NCBI GenBank assembly: GCA_965228415.1
Contig: OZ245814.1
Location: forward strand, 1,612,001-1,676,000
DNA: 64,000 nt
Direction of reading: 5' to 3'
DNA from: Agaribacillus sp965228415
GTDB lineage: Bacteria > Bacteroidota > Bacteroidia > Cytophagales > Cyclobacteriaceae
Part shown: positions 52,344-61,805 of the stretch, in pieces
Layout: every line of letters starts with the position of its first letter
Numbering within the stretch: position 1 is the stretch's first letter
Notes under the pieces: model-generated
Told to the model about the DNA's origin: nothing
Databases searched by the model: none
Seen by the model: only the letters and a program-made list of their open reading frames with translations
Position numbers and translations under genes: made by a program

Positions 52344-52721
52344 ATGAGAGAGTTAACAAAAGCCGAAGAACAAGTAATGCAAATCCTTTGGCAATTAAAA
52401 AAAGGATTTGTAAAAGATATCTTAGCGGAAATGGAAGCGCCTAAACCCGCCTATAATACCGTTTCCACCATCGTAAGAATACTGGAAAAGAAAGGATTTG
52501 TAGGATACAAGGCCTATGGTAAAACACACGAATACTACCCATTGATCGCAAAGGATAAATACAAAAACTTCTATTTGAAAAACTTTGTTGGAAACTATTT
52601 CGAAGGATCTTTTCACCGCCTGGTTTCCTTTTTTGCCAAATCAAACGACATGGATATTCAGGAAGTTGAAGCTTTAATGAAACTTGTAGAAGATGACATA
52701 AAAAAGAAAAAAAATGAATAG
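52344..52721 (+). CDS. BlaI/MecI/CopY-family repressor
   Basis: 125 residues from Met8 of the frame opening at 52323; Met8 (MRELTKAEEQVMQILW) matches the family start. The winged-helix part has PKPAYNTVSTIVRILEKKGF (about 32-51) and YKAYGKTHEYYPL. These repressors are cleaved when a partner M56 peptidase is activated. Its stop overlaps the M56 gene by 8 bases, the standard BlaI-BlaR1 pairing. Confidence 0.95.
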   Translation: MRELTKAEEQVMQILWQLKKGFVKDILAEMEAPKPAYNTVSTIVRILEKKGFVGYKAYGKTHEYYPLIAKDKYKNFYLKNFVGNYFEGSFHRLVSFFAKSNDMDIQEVEALMKLVEDDIKKKKNE

Positions 52722-54171
52722 TTTAATTAACTATGTTGTTCAGTCAGCTGTCTGTCTTTTAATCTTTTATGCTTTCTACTTCTTTTTTTTAAAAAAAGAA
52801 ACCTGCTTTCAATATAACCGGGCTTATTTATTCTTCTCCTCGATGCTGGGCCTTGTTTTACCCCTGATCGATTTCTACGCGCTATTTGAATTTTTTGGAT
52901 GGCAGCAGGCACAAATAATCCCTACTATTTACCTGCCGGAATCAGGTCCCGTAGATAATGGGGTACCGCAACCCACGCAGTATCTATCCATCATAGTGGC
53001 AGGTATCTACCTGGTTGGGTTTACTTTTTTTTTGATAAGGTTTCTGATCCAGCTTGTAACCATAAGGGCGATTATTGGTAAAAACCGGTATAACACCAAA
53101 TTTTGGAATGGCTGTTATTTAATCAATACCGGTGGTAAATTGCCTACGTTTTCATTCTTTAAATATTTGTTTTGGGACAACAGCGCCGGATTTAGCGACC
53201 AGGAAAAGTTGCAAATTTTAAATCACGAGCTGGTACATATACGACAAAAACACAGTTACGATGTACTCTATTTTGAAATGCTGCGTGTGCTGTTTTGGTT
53301 TAATCCCATCATCAGCCTGTATAAAGAGGCAGTCACGGACACGCATGAGTATATTGCCGACAACGAAGTCATTAAAAATACCAATGTAATTCATTACGGA
53401 CATTTGATCGTGAGGCAGCTTTTTGTGCGCACGGATCTGGCCATTGGGAGTTACTTTAATAAATCACAGGCCTATCGCCGCTTGCATATGATGAAAATCA
53501 ACGGTAAAAAAACCAGTTTTTACAAGCTGTTGATCTCATTTCCACTGGTTGTAGGTCTTACATTTATGATGGGATTTAGTATCGAGCAGCGTTCGACAGC
53601 CGCGTTTGTTCGTCAGAATTTACCCCGGTTGGGTCTTGACCAGACCACTGCCGGATCCGGCGAATCCACCTCCCCCGGGCAGCCGGAGCAATCCCGGGCT
53701 ATTTCAGGCTCAGGACTTGAAAAATCGGAGGGAACGGGAAATAAGCGTCCTGGTGCTCCCTCGCTTATCAGGCCAAATGGCCCTGGACAGGATGGGTTGT
53801 CACCACAGGGGGCAGATGATAACATTGATACCCCGGGAGCTTCCAAAGATGAAATTTTCACAATCGTTGAGCAGGCTCCGCACCCCATCGGCGGCATGAA
53901 GGTGTTTTATTCCTACATTAGCAAAAACCTGAAGTATCCCAAACAGGCAAGAAGAATGGGGATTGAGGGGAAAGTATTTGTGCAATTTGTAGTAGACAGC
54001 GACGGTAGTTTAAGCGATATAACCGTGATAAAAGGTATCGGTGCCGGATGTGATGAGGAAGCTGCCAATGTGGTTCGAAATGCGAACCGCTGGAATCCAG
54101 GCTATCAGCGCGGAACCCCTGTCAAGGTTAGAATGGTTATCCCTATTACTTTTAAGCTGGATAAGACTTAG
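52714..54171 (+). CDS. BlaR1-like M56 metallopeptidase fused to a TonB C-terminal domain
   Basis: 485 residues. Membrane helices lie at about 5-25, 40-60, 90-118 and 270-288. The zinc motif HELVH is at 171-175, with the downstream DTHEYIADNE (209-218). In BlaR1 the outer sensor is a penicillin-binding domain; here a Pro/Gly-rich linker (about 295-375) leads to a TonB_C domain (395-482). So the ligand is unlikely to be a beta-lactam; it may be a peptide or cell-envelope state. It probably cleaves the adjacent repressor. Confidence 0.92.
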   Translation: MNSLINYVVQSAVCLLIFYAFYFFFLKKETCFQYNRAYLFFSSMLGLVLPLIDFYALFEFFGWQQAQIIPTIYLPESGPVDNGVPQPTQYLSIIVAGIYLVGFTFFLIRFLIQLVTIRAIIGKNRYNTKFWNGCYLINTGGKLPTFSFFKYLFWDNSAGFSDQEKLQILNHELVHIRQKHSYDVLYFEMLRVLFWFNPIISLYKEAVTDTHEYIADNEVIKNTNVIHYGHLIVRQLFVRTDLAIGSYFNKSQAYRRLHMMKINGKKTSFYKLLISFPLVVGLTFMMGFSIEQRSTAAFVRQNLPRLGLDQTTAGSGESTSPGQPEQSRAISGSGLEKSEGTGNKRPGAPSLIRPNGPGQDGLSPQGADDNIDTPGASKDEIFTIVEQAPHPIGGMKVFYSYISKNLKYPKQARRMGIEGKVFVQFVVDSDGSLSDITVIKGIGAGCDEEAANVVRNANRWNPGYQRGTPVKVRMVIPITFKLDKT

Positions 54172-54215
54172 GCAAATGATTTTTAACTGTCGACAGCATA
54201 AACTCTGGCTTCCAC

Positions 54216-54743
54216 TTACCACCCTTCCCGCTCCTTCAAATTGGTAATATGAGCCAGGTGGTGATTGCCATGCCACGCATACAAGGCAATATTTCTTTTT
54301 AAATCAATGGCTTTGCCTGACTCCGGATGAATGAACTCCCGGTTTAAGGCTTCTTCAGACAAAGACCTTAAAAAATAGACCCACCGGGCATGAAGTGCGG
54401 TCAAAAAATGTAAGGAAATGGAAACCGGCGCGGCACTTGCATCTGCTAGGGTGGCCCACCGGTCTTCAAAATAGGCCTTAATCACCGGTTTGTCTTCAGT
54501 TATAGCCCATTTAAATCTGATATAGCTATTGGTGTGGGAATCGGCCAGGTGATGCACCACCTGCCTCACGGTCCAGCCCCCCTCGCGATAGGGTGTATCC
54601 AATTGCTGATCAGTCAAACCTTCTACAGCTTCCGCGATAAGTGTTGGCAATCGCGCAATTTCATTGATAAAATTAGCAACATCTTCTTTCGTTATTGGTT
54701 GAGGACACTTAAATCTCCCTATCGGATAACGTAATTCTTCCAT
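54216..54743 (-). CDS. DinB/YfiT-like putative metal-dependent hydrolase
   Basis: 175 residues of the DinB_2/YfiT group, a four-helix bundle with three histidines holding a metal. The metal ligands are seen in RQVVHHLADSHTN (His64/65) and YAWHGNHHLAHI (His158 and His162). Members include the bacillithiol S-transferase BstA, so a thiol transferase role is possible. Convergent with the M56 gene. Confidence 0.9.
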   Translation of the reverse strand: MEELRYPIGRFKCPQPITKEDVANFINEIARLPTLIAEAVEGLTDQQLDTPYREGGWTVRQVVHHLADSHTNSYIRFKWAITEDKPVIKAYFEDRWATLADASAAPVSISLHFLTALHARWVYFLRSLSEEALNREFIHPESGKAIDLKRNIALYAWHGNHHLAHITNLKEREGW

Positions 54744-54823
54744 ATCGACAGCATCGATTATAATCTGAAAATTAAAACACTATGATGAATTTATAAAGTC
54801 TACAGGAACGACAAACCCTTATG

Positions 54824-55342
54824 TTAAAAATATTTCGGTTTGAGTATTTCGTTAATGATTACCGCTTTTTTCAAACCTTCGGGATCTTTTAACATTTTTC
54901 TTATCTCAGCGCCATATTTACTGACCCGCGCTTCATCTGCGTCATTAGCTTTAAAAAGAGGCCGGCGAACGATATCTTCTTCGGTTACCTGGATGTTTTG
55001 ATACGCGTCATAAATAGACGGTGCCTTTTTTTCCTCCTGATAGGTGGTGTCAGGCACATAAGTATGGACCGGTTCCTCATAGGTTTCATAGGTTTCCTCA
55101 ATGACTTCCTTTGGTGCTGCCGGAGGTTCCTCCTGCGTGAATTCGCGCAACAGATCCTCAAAGCTTGGCCTTTTGGGCATCTGTCCGCCCGTAGACTCTT
55201 CTGTGCCTTGATCAAATTCATCCGGAACCGGCGATCCGGGCTGATTTCTTGGGATATTTTTAGACTTTCCCTTCTTTATGGCAGAATATATAAAGTATAT
55301 AATGCCTATAATAATATAAAATACCGTTGATAAATCGTCCAT
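54824..55342 (-). CDS. small single-helix membrane protein, unknown
   Basis: 172 residues from Met5 of the frame opening at 55354. One membrane helix (MDDLSTVFYIIIGIIYFI) is followed by an acidic, Pro-rich, low-complexity region and a conserved-looking C-terminal segment (IRKMLKDPEGLKKAVIINEI). This pattern is common in hypothetical proteins of the phylum located near smc. Function unknown. Its 5' end faces smc divergently. Confidence 0.7.
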   Translation of the reverse strand: MDDLSTVFYIIIGIIYFIYSAIKKGKSKNIPRNQPGSPVPDEFDQGTEESTGGQMPKRPSFEDLLREFTQEEPPAAPKEVIEETYETYEEPVHTYVPDTTYQEEKKAPSIYDAYQNIQVTEEDIVRRPLFKANDADEARVSKYGAEIRKMLKDPEGLKKAVIINEILKPKYF

Positions 55343-55531
55343 AGTTAATATCAAATGTACTATGATTCTTATGATAATAAAAATATGTTACTTCTATTTT
55401 TGTTGATCTCGCCACTTCAAGCAGGAGCAGTAGCAAGTGCAGAAGGGCAAATAAATATTATAAATATCCTGACCTGGAAACAAATTCATAAAATAATTTT
55501 AAATTTGTTGTCTTTGTAATAGAAGTGCTGC

Positions 55532-58500
55532 ATGGAATTAGTCAAATTAGAGATAAAAGGTTTCAAAAGTTTTGGCGATAAAGTCATCATCAACTTTGAC
55601 AACGGCATTACCGGTATTGTTGGGCCCAACGGCTGCGGCAAGTCAAATGTTGTAGATGCCATAAGATGGGTGCTCGGGGAACAAAAAACCAGGATGCTGC
55701 GCTCCGAAAAAATGGAAAACATCATCTTTAACGGCACCAAAAACCGAAAAGCCTTGCAGATGGCCGAGGTGTCTTTAACTTTCAACAACACCAAGAACCT
55801 ACTTCCTACAGAATATTCACAGGTCACCATTACCAGGCGTTATTACCGGTCAGGAGAAAGTGAATACCTGCTTAACAATGTTACCTGCCGCTTAAAAGAT
55901 ATTACCAATTTATTTCTGGATACCGGCATCGCCTCTAACAGCTATGCCATTATAGAATTAAAAATGGTAGATGACATTCTGAATGATAAAGACAATTCAC
56001 GACGCGCGCTGTTTGAAGAGGCAGCGGGTATTTCAAAGTTTAAAATCCGGAAAAAAGAGACGCTAAGAAAACTGTCGGGTACCGATGATGACCTGGAAAG
56101 GGTGGAAGATCTGTTGTTTGAGATTGAAAAAAACATGAAATCCCTGGAACGCCAGGCCAGGCAGACCGAGCGCTACTTTAAAATCAAAGAGGATTACAAA
56201 AACTTCAGCATTGAATACGCAAAAAAATCCTTTAGCAAGCACACCACGAAGTTGTCTGATCTTGAAAAACAAATTGAGGCTGAAAATGACAAAAAAATTA
56301 GCCTGACCAGGCAGATCAGTGAGCAGGAGTCGTTGGTAGAACAGGCCAAAGCTGCCATGATCACCAAAGAAAAGACCCTGTCTTCCAGGCAAAAAACACT
56401 CAACGAACACGTTAACAAAATCCGGCAATACGAAAGTGACAAGAAAATAAAGAATGAAAGACTTCGCTACCTGAACGATAAAAGCGACAGCCTCAATGAA
56501 CAAATTGATCAGGATAAAAAGAGTAATGAAAGAGCAGCGTTTAGTATAAAAAGCCTCGAAAAGGAAAAGGAGAGTGCGGAAAAGTTACTGAGGGAGACAG
56601 AGAAAAACCTCGAAATCCTCAAAGAAGATCATGACACACACAAAAATAAGGCGACAGAGGTTCAGGAGCAGATAAACGAGATCAATACATTTTACAAAAG
56701 CAAGCAGAATGCGCTTTATCAATTAAGCAAATCCCTGGAGATCAAAGAGATGCAGCTTTCCACCTTAAAACAGGAGTTGGAAAGAGCTACCACTGATACT
56801 ACCGAGCAAAGCGCTAACCTCGCTGAATTTGAAGAGCGGGCTTCCAAACTGGCAAGTGATCTGGCGTCCAGAAATGAAAGATTAACAAAACTAAAAGCTG
56901 AAGAGGAAAACCTACAGGCCAGGGTGGATTCTCTGGAGCGAACCATTGAGCAAATCAAAGATGAATTGACGGGACACAGCAGAAAGCTGGATGCCTTGCA
57001 AAACGAATATAACCTTACCAAATCGCTGGTTGATAACCTGGAAGGATTTCCAGAGGCCATTAAATTCCTGAAAAAACAAGCCAAATGGGGGAAAAACTTT
57101 CCCCTGGTATCAGATATCCTCACCTGTCCGGAGGCCTACAGAATCACCATCGAAAATTACCTTGAGCCTTATATGAACTTCTACATTGTTAACACCTTTG
57201 AAGAAGCCAACAAGGCTGTTAATTTATTGAGCGAAGCTGCCAAGGGTAAAGCCAATTTCTTTATCCTGGAAAGTTTCAAAAATTTTCACCCCTCAGCCGG
57301 CAAAATATATGACAACGCTTTACCAGCTACGGAAATTGTTGAATTTGAAAGCAAGTATGCTAAACTGATCGCTTACATGCTGGACAATGTTTACATCGTG
57401 CCCGGAGAATATGATGTTATTCCCGATATTGAAGACAGCACATTCATCACCAAAAGCGGAAAAGTAACAAAAAGAAAACACAGCCTCTCAGGCGGATCGG
57501 TCGGCCTTTTTGAAGGTAAAAGGATTGGCCGCGCTAAAAATCTTGAAAAGCTCAGCAAAGAAATCAATAAACTGTCGGCAAAGATCAACAAAATAGAACA
57601 GAGCCTTGAAGAAAAACAGGTCGACTATCACCGCCTGAAAGAAAGCACGCAAAAAGATGAGCTCGAAACTTTGCAGCAGGAAATAAATCTGATCAACGAA
57701 GAATACATATCCTTCAAAACCAAACATGAGCAATTCCAGGAGATGTTGAGCAGTAACGCCAATAAGAAGGAAGATATCCTGGCCAGTATAGATACCCTCT
57801 CCGAGGAGGTGACTGCTTTAACTCCTCAGGTAAAAAGCGAACAGGAAGCCCTGGCAGATGTCGAAGAACGCCTGCATGTTTTAAATGAGGACCTGACAAC
57901 CCAAAATGACACCCTCGGCCAAAAGTCATCAGCCTTTAACCAGGAAAACATCCTGTTCCACCAAAGGCAAAACAAGGTAGACAGCACTGTACAGGAAATA
58001 TCTTTCAAAAAAGATACCTACAACAGCAGTTATGAAAGAATCGGAAAAAATCAATTGGAGCTGAAAAGCAACGAACTGGAGATCAAAAGGCTGTTGGAGA
58101 CATCGGAGTCGGATGAAGATGAGCTGATTGAGATGTACAACGAAAAGGAAAGTATTGAAAGTGGTGTTGGCGAGGCAGAAAAGGATTATTACCAGTGCCG
58201 GGGTGAGATTGACGATCTGGAAAAAACCATTCGTGAAATACAACGCACCAGAGAGACCGGCGATGAGTTGCTGATGCAATTGCAAAATCAGCTTAACGAG
58301 ACCAAATTACAGCTAAACTCTGTCAAGGAAAGACTTTCTATCGAGTTTGATACGGAACTTGATCAGGTGATCCAAGAGGAAACAGCTGACGAAAAAATAG
58401 CTGCTTTAAGTGAGGGAGAGCTGTTGGAAAACATCCAGAAGGCAAAAGACCGGCTTGACAAAATCGGCCCCATCAACCCGATGGCTATGGAGGCCTATGA

Positions 58501-59068
58501 CGAGATCAAGGAAAGGCATGTTTTCATCAGCACCCAAAAGGAAGATCTGCTGAAGGCTAAGGAATCATTATTGGAAACCATCAATGAAATTGATACCGTC
58601 GCCCGCGAAACATTTTTAGAGGCTTTTGACAAAATAAAAGAAAATTTTATCCTCGTGTTCAGGTCACTGTTTACTGACGAAGATAACTGCGATTTACGAC
58701 TAAGCAATCCCGATGACCCGTTGGAATCGGCCATCGAAATCATGGCACAGCCAAAAGGAAAGCGCCCCCTGTCCATTAATCAATTATCGGGAGGTGAAAA
58801 AACACTAACCGCTACTTCCCTCTTATTTTCAATTTACCTGCTGAAGCCCGCTCCTTTCTGTATTTTTGACGAGGTAGACGCACCGTTGGATGACGCCAAC
58901 ATCGATAAATTTAATAACATCATTCGTAAATTCTCCGAAGATTCCCAATTCATTATCGTGACCCACAACAAGCGCACCATGGCCACCACCGACATTATAT
59001 ACGGCATCACCATGATAGAACAGGGGGTATCGCGCGTAGTGCCAGTAGACCTTCGGGAGCTTGCCTGA
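55532..59068 (+). CDS. smc: chromosome segregation protein SMC
   Basis: A full-length 1178-residue condensin subunit that organises and segregates the chromosome. Walker A GPNGCGKSNV lies at 31-40, followed by RWVLGEQ. Two long coiled-coil arms (about 170-500 and 680-1020) flank the hinge (about 510-660, FPEAIKFLKKQAKWGK to ANFFILESF). The C-terminal head has the signature INQLSGGEKTLTA and Walker B FCIFDEVDAPLDDANI. No ScpA or ScpB gene is in the window. Confidence 0.98.
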   Translation: MELVKLEIKGFKSFGDKVIINFDNGITGIVGPNGCGKSNVVDAIRWVLGEQKTRMLRSEKMENIIFNGTKNRKALQMAEVSLTFNNTKNLLPTEYSQVTITRRYYRSGESEYLLNNVTCRLKDITNLFLDTGIASNSYAIIELKMVDDILNDKDNSRRALFEEAAGISKFKIRKKETLRKLSGTDDDLERVEDLLFEIEKNMKSLERQARQTERYFKIKEDYKNFSIEYAKKSFSKHTTKLSDLEKQIEAENDKKISLTRQISEQESLVEQAKAAMITKEKTLSSRQKTLNEHVNKIRQYESDKKIKNERLRYLNDKSDSLNEQIDQDKKSNERAAFSIKSLEKEKESAEKLLRETEKNLEILKEDHDTHKNKATEVQEQINEINTFYKSKQNALYQLSKSLEIKEMQLSTLKQELERATTDTTEQSANLAEFEERASKLASDLASRNERLTKLKAEEENLQARVDSLERTIEQIKDELTGHSRKLDALQNEYNLTKSLVDNLEGFPEAIKFLKKQAKWGKNFPLVSDILTCPEAYRITIENYLEPYMNFYIVNTFEEANKAVNLLSEAAKGKANFFILESFKNFHPSAGKIYDNALPATEIVEFESKYAKLIAYMLDNVYIVPGEYDVIPDIEDSTFITKSGKVTKRKHSLSGGSVGLFEGKRIGRAKNLEKLSKEINKLSAKINKIEQSLEEKQVDYHRLKESTQKDELETLQQEINLINEEYISFKTKHEQFQEMLSSNANKKEDILASIDTLSEEVTALTPQVKSEQEALADVEERLHVLNEDLTTQNDTLGQKSSAFNQENILFHQRQNKVDSTVQEISFKKDTYNSSYERIGKNQLELKSNELEIKRLLETSESDEDELIEMYNEKESIESGVGEAEKDYYQCRGEIDDLEKTIREIQRTRETGDELLMQLQNQLNETKLQLNSVKERLSIEFDTELDQVIQEETADEKIAALSEGELLENIQKAKDRLDKIGPINPMAMEAYDEIKERHVFISTQKEDLLKAKESLLETINEIDTVARETFLEAFDKIKENFILVFRSLFTDEDNCDLRLSNPDDPLESAIEIMAQPKGKRPLSINQLSGGEKTLTATSLLFSIYLLKPAPFCIFDEVDAPLDDANIDKFNNIIRKFSEDSQFIIVTHNKRTMATTDIIYGITMIEQGVSRVVPVDLRELA

Positions 59069-59258
59069 TCCGGCCAATAGTCCCGGAACCTTTAAGGATT
59101 GTGGTGATTTGTTAATCAAGTAATAAAACAATATATTACCGCATTAATTAACAATTAAACCCGCAGGAAACTACATGCTTGACATCATTATTAAACACAT
59201 CTCATGCACCAAAGCTACCCGGCGGAGGTGCAAGGGGAGGATTATGGCAAGCATCTAA

Positions 59259-59294
59259 GGTTCCATCTGATCAAAAAAATCATATAAACAGATG
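59259..59294 (+). promoter_or_regulatory. start-codon stem leader, copy A
   Basis: GGTTCCATCTGATCAA is followed by TATAAACAGATG, whose ATG starts the OPT transporter. CATCTG (59264-59269) pairs with CAGATG (59289-59294) across 19 bases. An unpaired C and two further A-U pairs can extend the stem. This copy lies outside the polysaccharide cluster and on the other strand, so the element is not confined to that locus. Confidence 0.7.
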
Positions 59295-61247
59295 AAAGAC
59301 GAAGATAAGCCCTACATTAAGCCGGATATTAAATTACCGGAAACCACTGTTAAAGCATTTGTATTAGGAGCGATTTTATCGGCAGCACTCGCCGCCGCCA
59401 ATGCCTATTTAGGACTTTTCGCCGGATTGACTGTCTCGGCATCCATACCGGCGGCGGTTATTTCTATGGCCATCCTGAAATTGTTCAAGAAAAACAACAT
59501 TCTCGAAAACAACATTGTCCAAACAGCGGCTTCAGCAGGTGAATCATTGGCCGCCGGCGTAATATTCACTTTCCCCGCCCTGGTATTAATGGGCTACTGG
59601 TCTGGTTTCAACTATCTGGAAACGGCATTAATAGCATTAGCAGGAGGCGTACTGGGCGTTCTGTTTACAATTCCACTGAGATCTGCCCTGATTGTCAAAC
59701 AAAAACTAAAATTTCCGGAAGGCGTGGCTACATCGGAGGTATTAAAAAGTGGTGAGGAAGGCGGAAAGGCCATCAGGTTTTTAGCGATGGGAGCGCTTTT
59801 GGGGGCCCTGGTTAAATTATCCGAATCAGGATTAAAAATATGGGACGCCGTCTTTGAAAAAGCCACGCTGGCTGCAGACAAGGCTTATCTTTATTTTGGC
59901 ATAAACCTCTCTCCCGCCCTAATGTCGGTGGGATACATCGTCGGATTAAGAATTGCCACGCTGGTTTTTGCCGGTGGGGTCATTAGCTGGTGGATAGCTA
60001 TCCCCATATACCTGTATCTCAACGGCAATCCGGACGGCGCAGAACCCGTAGCCCTGGGGTCAGCTACATGGAGTTCCAATATCAGGTTTTTAGGTGTTGG
60101 CGCTATGGTTGTCGGTGGCCTGTGGGCATTGATCAACCTGAAAGGTGCTATCGGAACCGCCTTAAATGCCGGGCTGAAAGCTATTAAAAACAAAACTTCG
60201 GAAACCGCAACCACACTCAGGACCGAGAAAGACACTCCTATGCAATGGGTAATAATGGGTGTGGGCATCATGGTTGTACCGATTTTCATCATCTACTTAA
60301 GAGAAATTGAAGAAATACCTATCTCAGGTCTGATGGCTATCATTATGGTCATTGCAGGTTTTTTATTTGCAGCAGTGGCAGGTTATATGGCCGGGTTGGT
60401 CGGCAGCTCAAATAACCCCATTTCGGGTGTATCAATAGCCACTATCCTCACTTCATCACTGATTCTATTGGCCTTGCTGGGAAGCGGATCTGAAAAAGGA
60501 CCGGCTGCAGCGATACTAATAGGATCTGTTGTAGCGTGTGCCGCCGCTATTGCCGGAGATAACATGCAGGATTTAAAGGCCGGACACCTACTGGGGGCAA
60601 CGCCTCAAAGACAGCAAATTATGCAAATGGTTGGTGTTGTCGCCGCCGCCTTTGCCATGCCCCTGATCCTGGATTTACTCAACGAAGCATACGGGTTTGG
60701 ACCGGCAACTGCAGAAAAACCAAATTCTCTGCAAGCCCCTCAAGCCACCTTAATGCAAAGTGTCGCCGTTGGCGTTTTTGGGGGAGGGCTGCCCTGGGTA
60801 ATGGTTTACTTTGGTATGGGACTGGCCGTCATTATCATTATACTGGACAAAATGCAGGAAATGCGCAAGTCTGAATTCAGGATTCCTGTACTGGCTGTGG
60901 CCGTTGGTTTGTACTTACCGTTCGAACTGGATAGTGCCATCATGCTGGGAGGTGTAATAGCCTGGCTGGTGAGCAGATATCAAAAGCAAAATCAATTGCA
61001 GGATGCGGGGCAACACAAGGCCGCCAAACAGCGCAGCGAAAGAACCGGTCTCTTATTTGCCTCCGGCCTGATAACTGGTGAAGCGCTCATCGGCATAGGA
61101 CTGGCCGTTCCCATTGTGCTCACAGAGTCCGGCGACTTTATGGCACTGACCGAAGAAACCTTCGGAAGCCTGCCCGGACTTGTAGTTATTCTGGCTATTT
61201 GCATTTTCCTTTACAGAATCGCCGTGAAAGCTTATCGGACCGAATAA
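59292..61247 (+). CDS. OPT-family oligopeptide transporter
   Basis: 651 residues with about sixteen membrane helices. Family motifs: YLGLFAGLTVSASIPAAVIS near the N-terminus, NNIVQTAASAGESLAAGVIF, KFPEGVATSEVLKSGEEGG, and SSNNPISGVSIATILT in the middle. OPT proteins import oligopeptides or metal chelates with protons. Stand-alone gene, downstream of smc by 223 bases. The start codon is within the leader stem, suggesting translational control. Confidence 0.95.
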   Translation: MKDEDKPYIKPDIKLPETTVKAFVLGAILSAALAAANAYLGLFAGLTVSASIPAAVISMAILKLFKKNNILENNIVQTAASAGESLAAGVIFTFPALVLMGYWSGFNYLETALIALAGGVLGVLFTIPLRSALIVKQKLKFPEGVATSEVLKSGEEGGKAIRFLAMGALLGALVKLSESGLKIWDAVFEKATLAADKAYLYFGINLSPALMSVGYIVGLRIATLVFAGGVISWWIAIPIYLYLNGNPDGAEPVALGSATWSSNIRFLGVGAMVVGGLWALINLKGAIGTALNAGLKAIKNKTSETATTLRTEKDTPMQWVIMGVGIMVVPIFIIYLREIEEIPISGLMAIIMVIAGFLFAAVAGYMAGLVGSSNNPISGVSIATILTSSLILLALLGSGSEKGPAAAILIGSVVACAAAIAGDNMQDLKAGHLLGATPQRQQIMQMVGVVAAAFAMPLILDLLNEAYGFGPATAEKPNSLQAPQATLMQSVAVGVFGGGLPWVMVYFGMGLAVIIIILDKMQEMRKSEFRIPVLAVAVGLYLPFELDSAIMLGGVIAWLVSRYQKQNQLQDAGQHKAAKQRSERTGLLFASGLITGEALIGIGLAVPIVLTESGDFMALTEETFGSLPGLVVILAICIFLYRIAVKAYRTE

Positions 61248-61276
61248 ATAATGTTATATCATACTATTCGCATGCT

Positions 61277-61300
61277 AAAAAAGGGGGAATCACCACCCCC
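61277..61300 (-). terminator. GC hairpin with T-run on the minus strand
   Basis: GGGGG (61283-61287) pairs with CCCCC (61296-61300) and is preceded by six A on the plus strand, which reads as a T-run after the hairpin on the minus strand. No minus-strand gene obviously needs it. Low confidence. Confidence 0.3.
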
Positions 61301-61668
61301 AAAGCGTAAAACGTAAAGGGCCATGCTTCCCTCCTGCTAAAACCATAGACCAGAGAGCATAATTTAAGAATGACCTTATCTTTTAAGGCAATCTGACAGT
61401 ATACATGGCCGGTTGTCTTGACTGATAAGTTAAATACTACCATTTGGAGATTTGGTTGCATATACTTCTAGGCATCCGTCAATACAAGTAATCATACAGA
61501 TACGCTAGATGGCGGGAATAGTGTTTTTTACTGAATGAAATAGTTTGATGAAATTATTTTAAAGTCTTATTTGCCATTAACCGTTATTGCTCAAGTTTAT
61601 GGTCAGTTGAGACAACCAAGTTTACCTTCTGCATCACTCTACGTTGTAAATTGCAAAAGTTAATATAT

Positions 61669-61715
61669 ACTATTAGTAAACTTAACAATAATTATTTCAC
61701 TATTAGTAAAATTAA
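61669..61715. promoter_or_regulatory. tandem operator-like repeats before the phosphonate-type genes
   Basis: ACTATTAGTAAA followed by C/ATTAA occurs at 61669-61685 and 61699-61715, 30 bases apart (about three helix turns). The first copy is TACTATTAGTA, a dyad with one central base; the second keeps ACTA-T-TAGT. They lie just upstream of a candidate -7 box at 61720 and could bind a dimeric regulator. Confidence 0.45.
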
Positions 61716-61805
61716 TTTTTAGATTTGTAGCGATTGTTTTTAAATAAAAACCTAATCTTCACCAGAGAATAATTGGTTATACAAAAACTACTATAACTAT
61801 TTATA

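Larger units (their letters stand above)
61248..61805. other. 558-base intergenic region with promoter and repeats
   Basis: It contains a G/C hairpin at 61277-61300, and upstream of the alcohol dehydrogenase gene two copies of an ACTATTAGTAAA repeat 30 bases apart. A match to the phylum's TAnnTTTG promoter box (TAGATTTG) is at 61720-61727. A 65-codon frame on the minus strand (61461-61264) is not supported as a gene. Confidence 0.6.

Noticed and set aside
34493..59294. The GGTTCCAT element as a DNA operator or transposon-derived repeat
   Set aside because: A fixed DNA-binding site would not be expected to switch both arms together, and its position relative to the ATG is constant. No terminal repeats or target duplications were seen. 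Not fully excluded.
61264..61461. 65-codon frame on the minus strand after the OPT gene
   Set aside because: No ribosome-binding site, no recognised family, and a terminator-like hairpin lies inside its 3' end. Probably chance.
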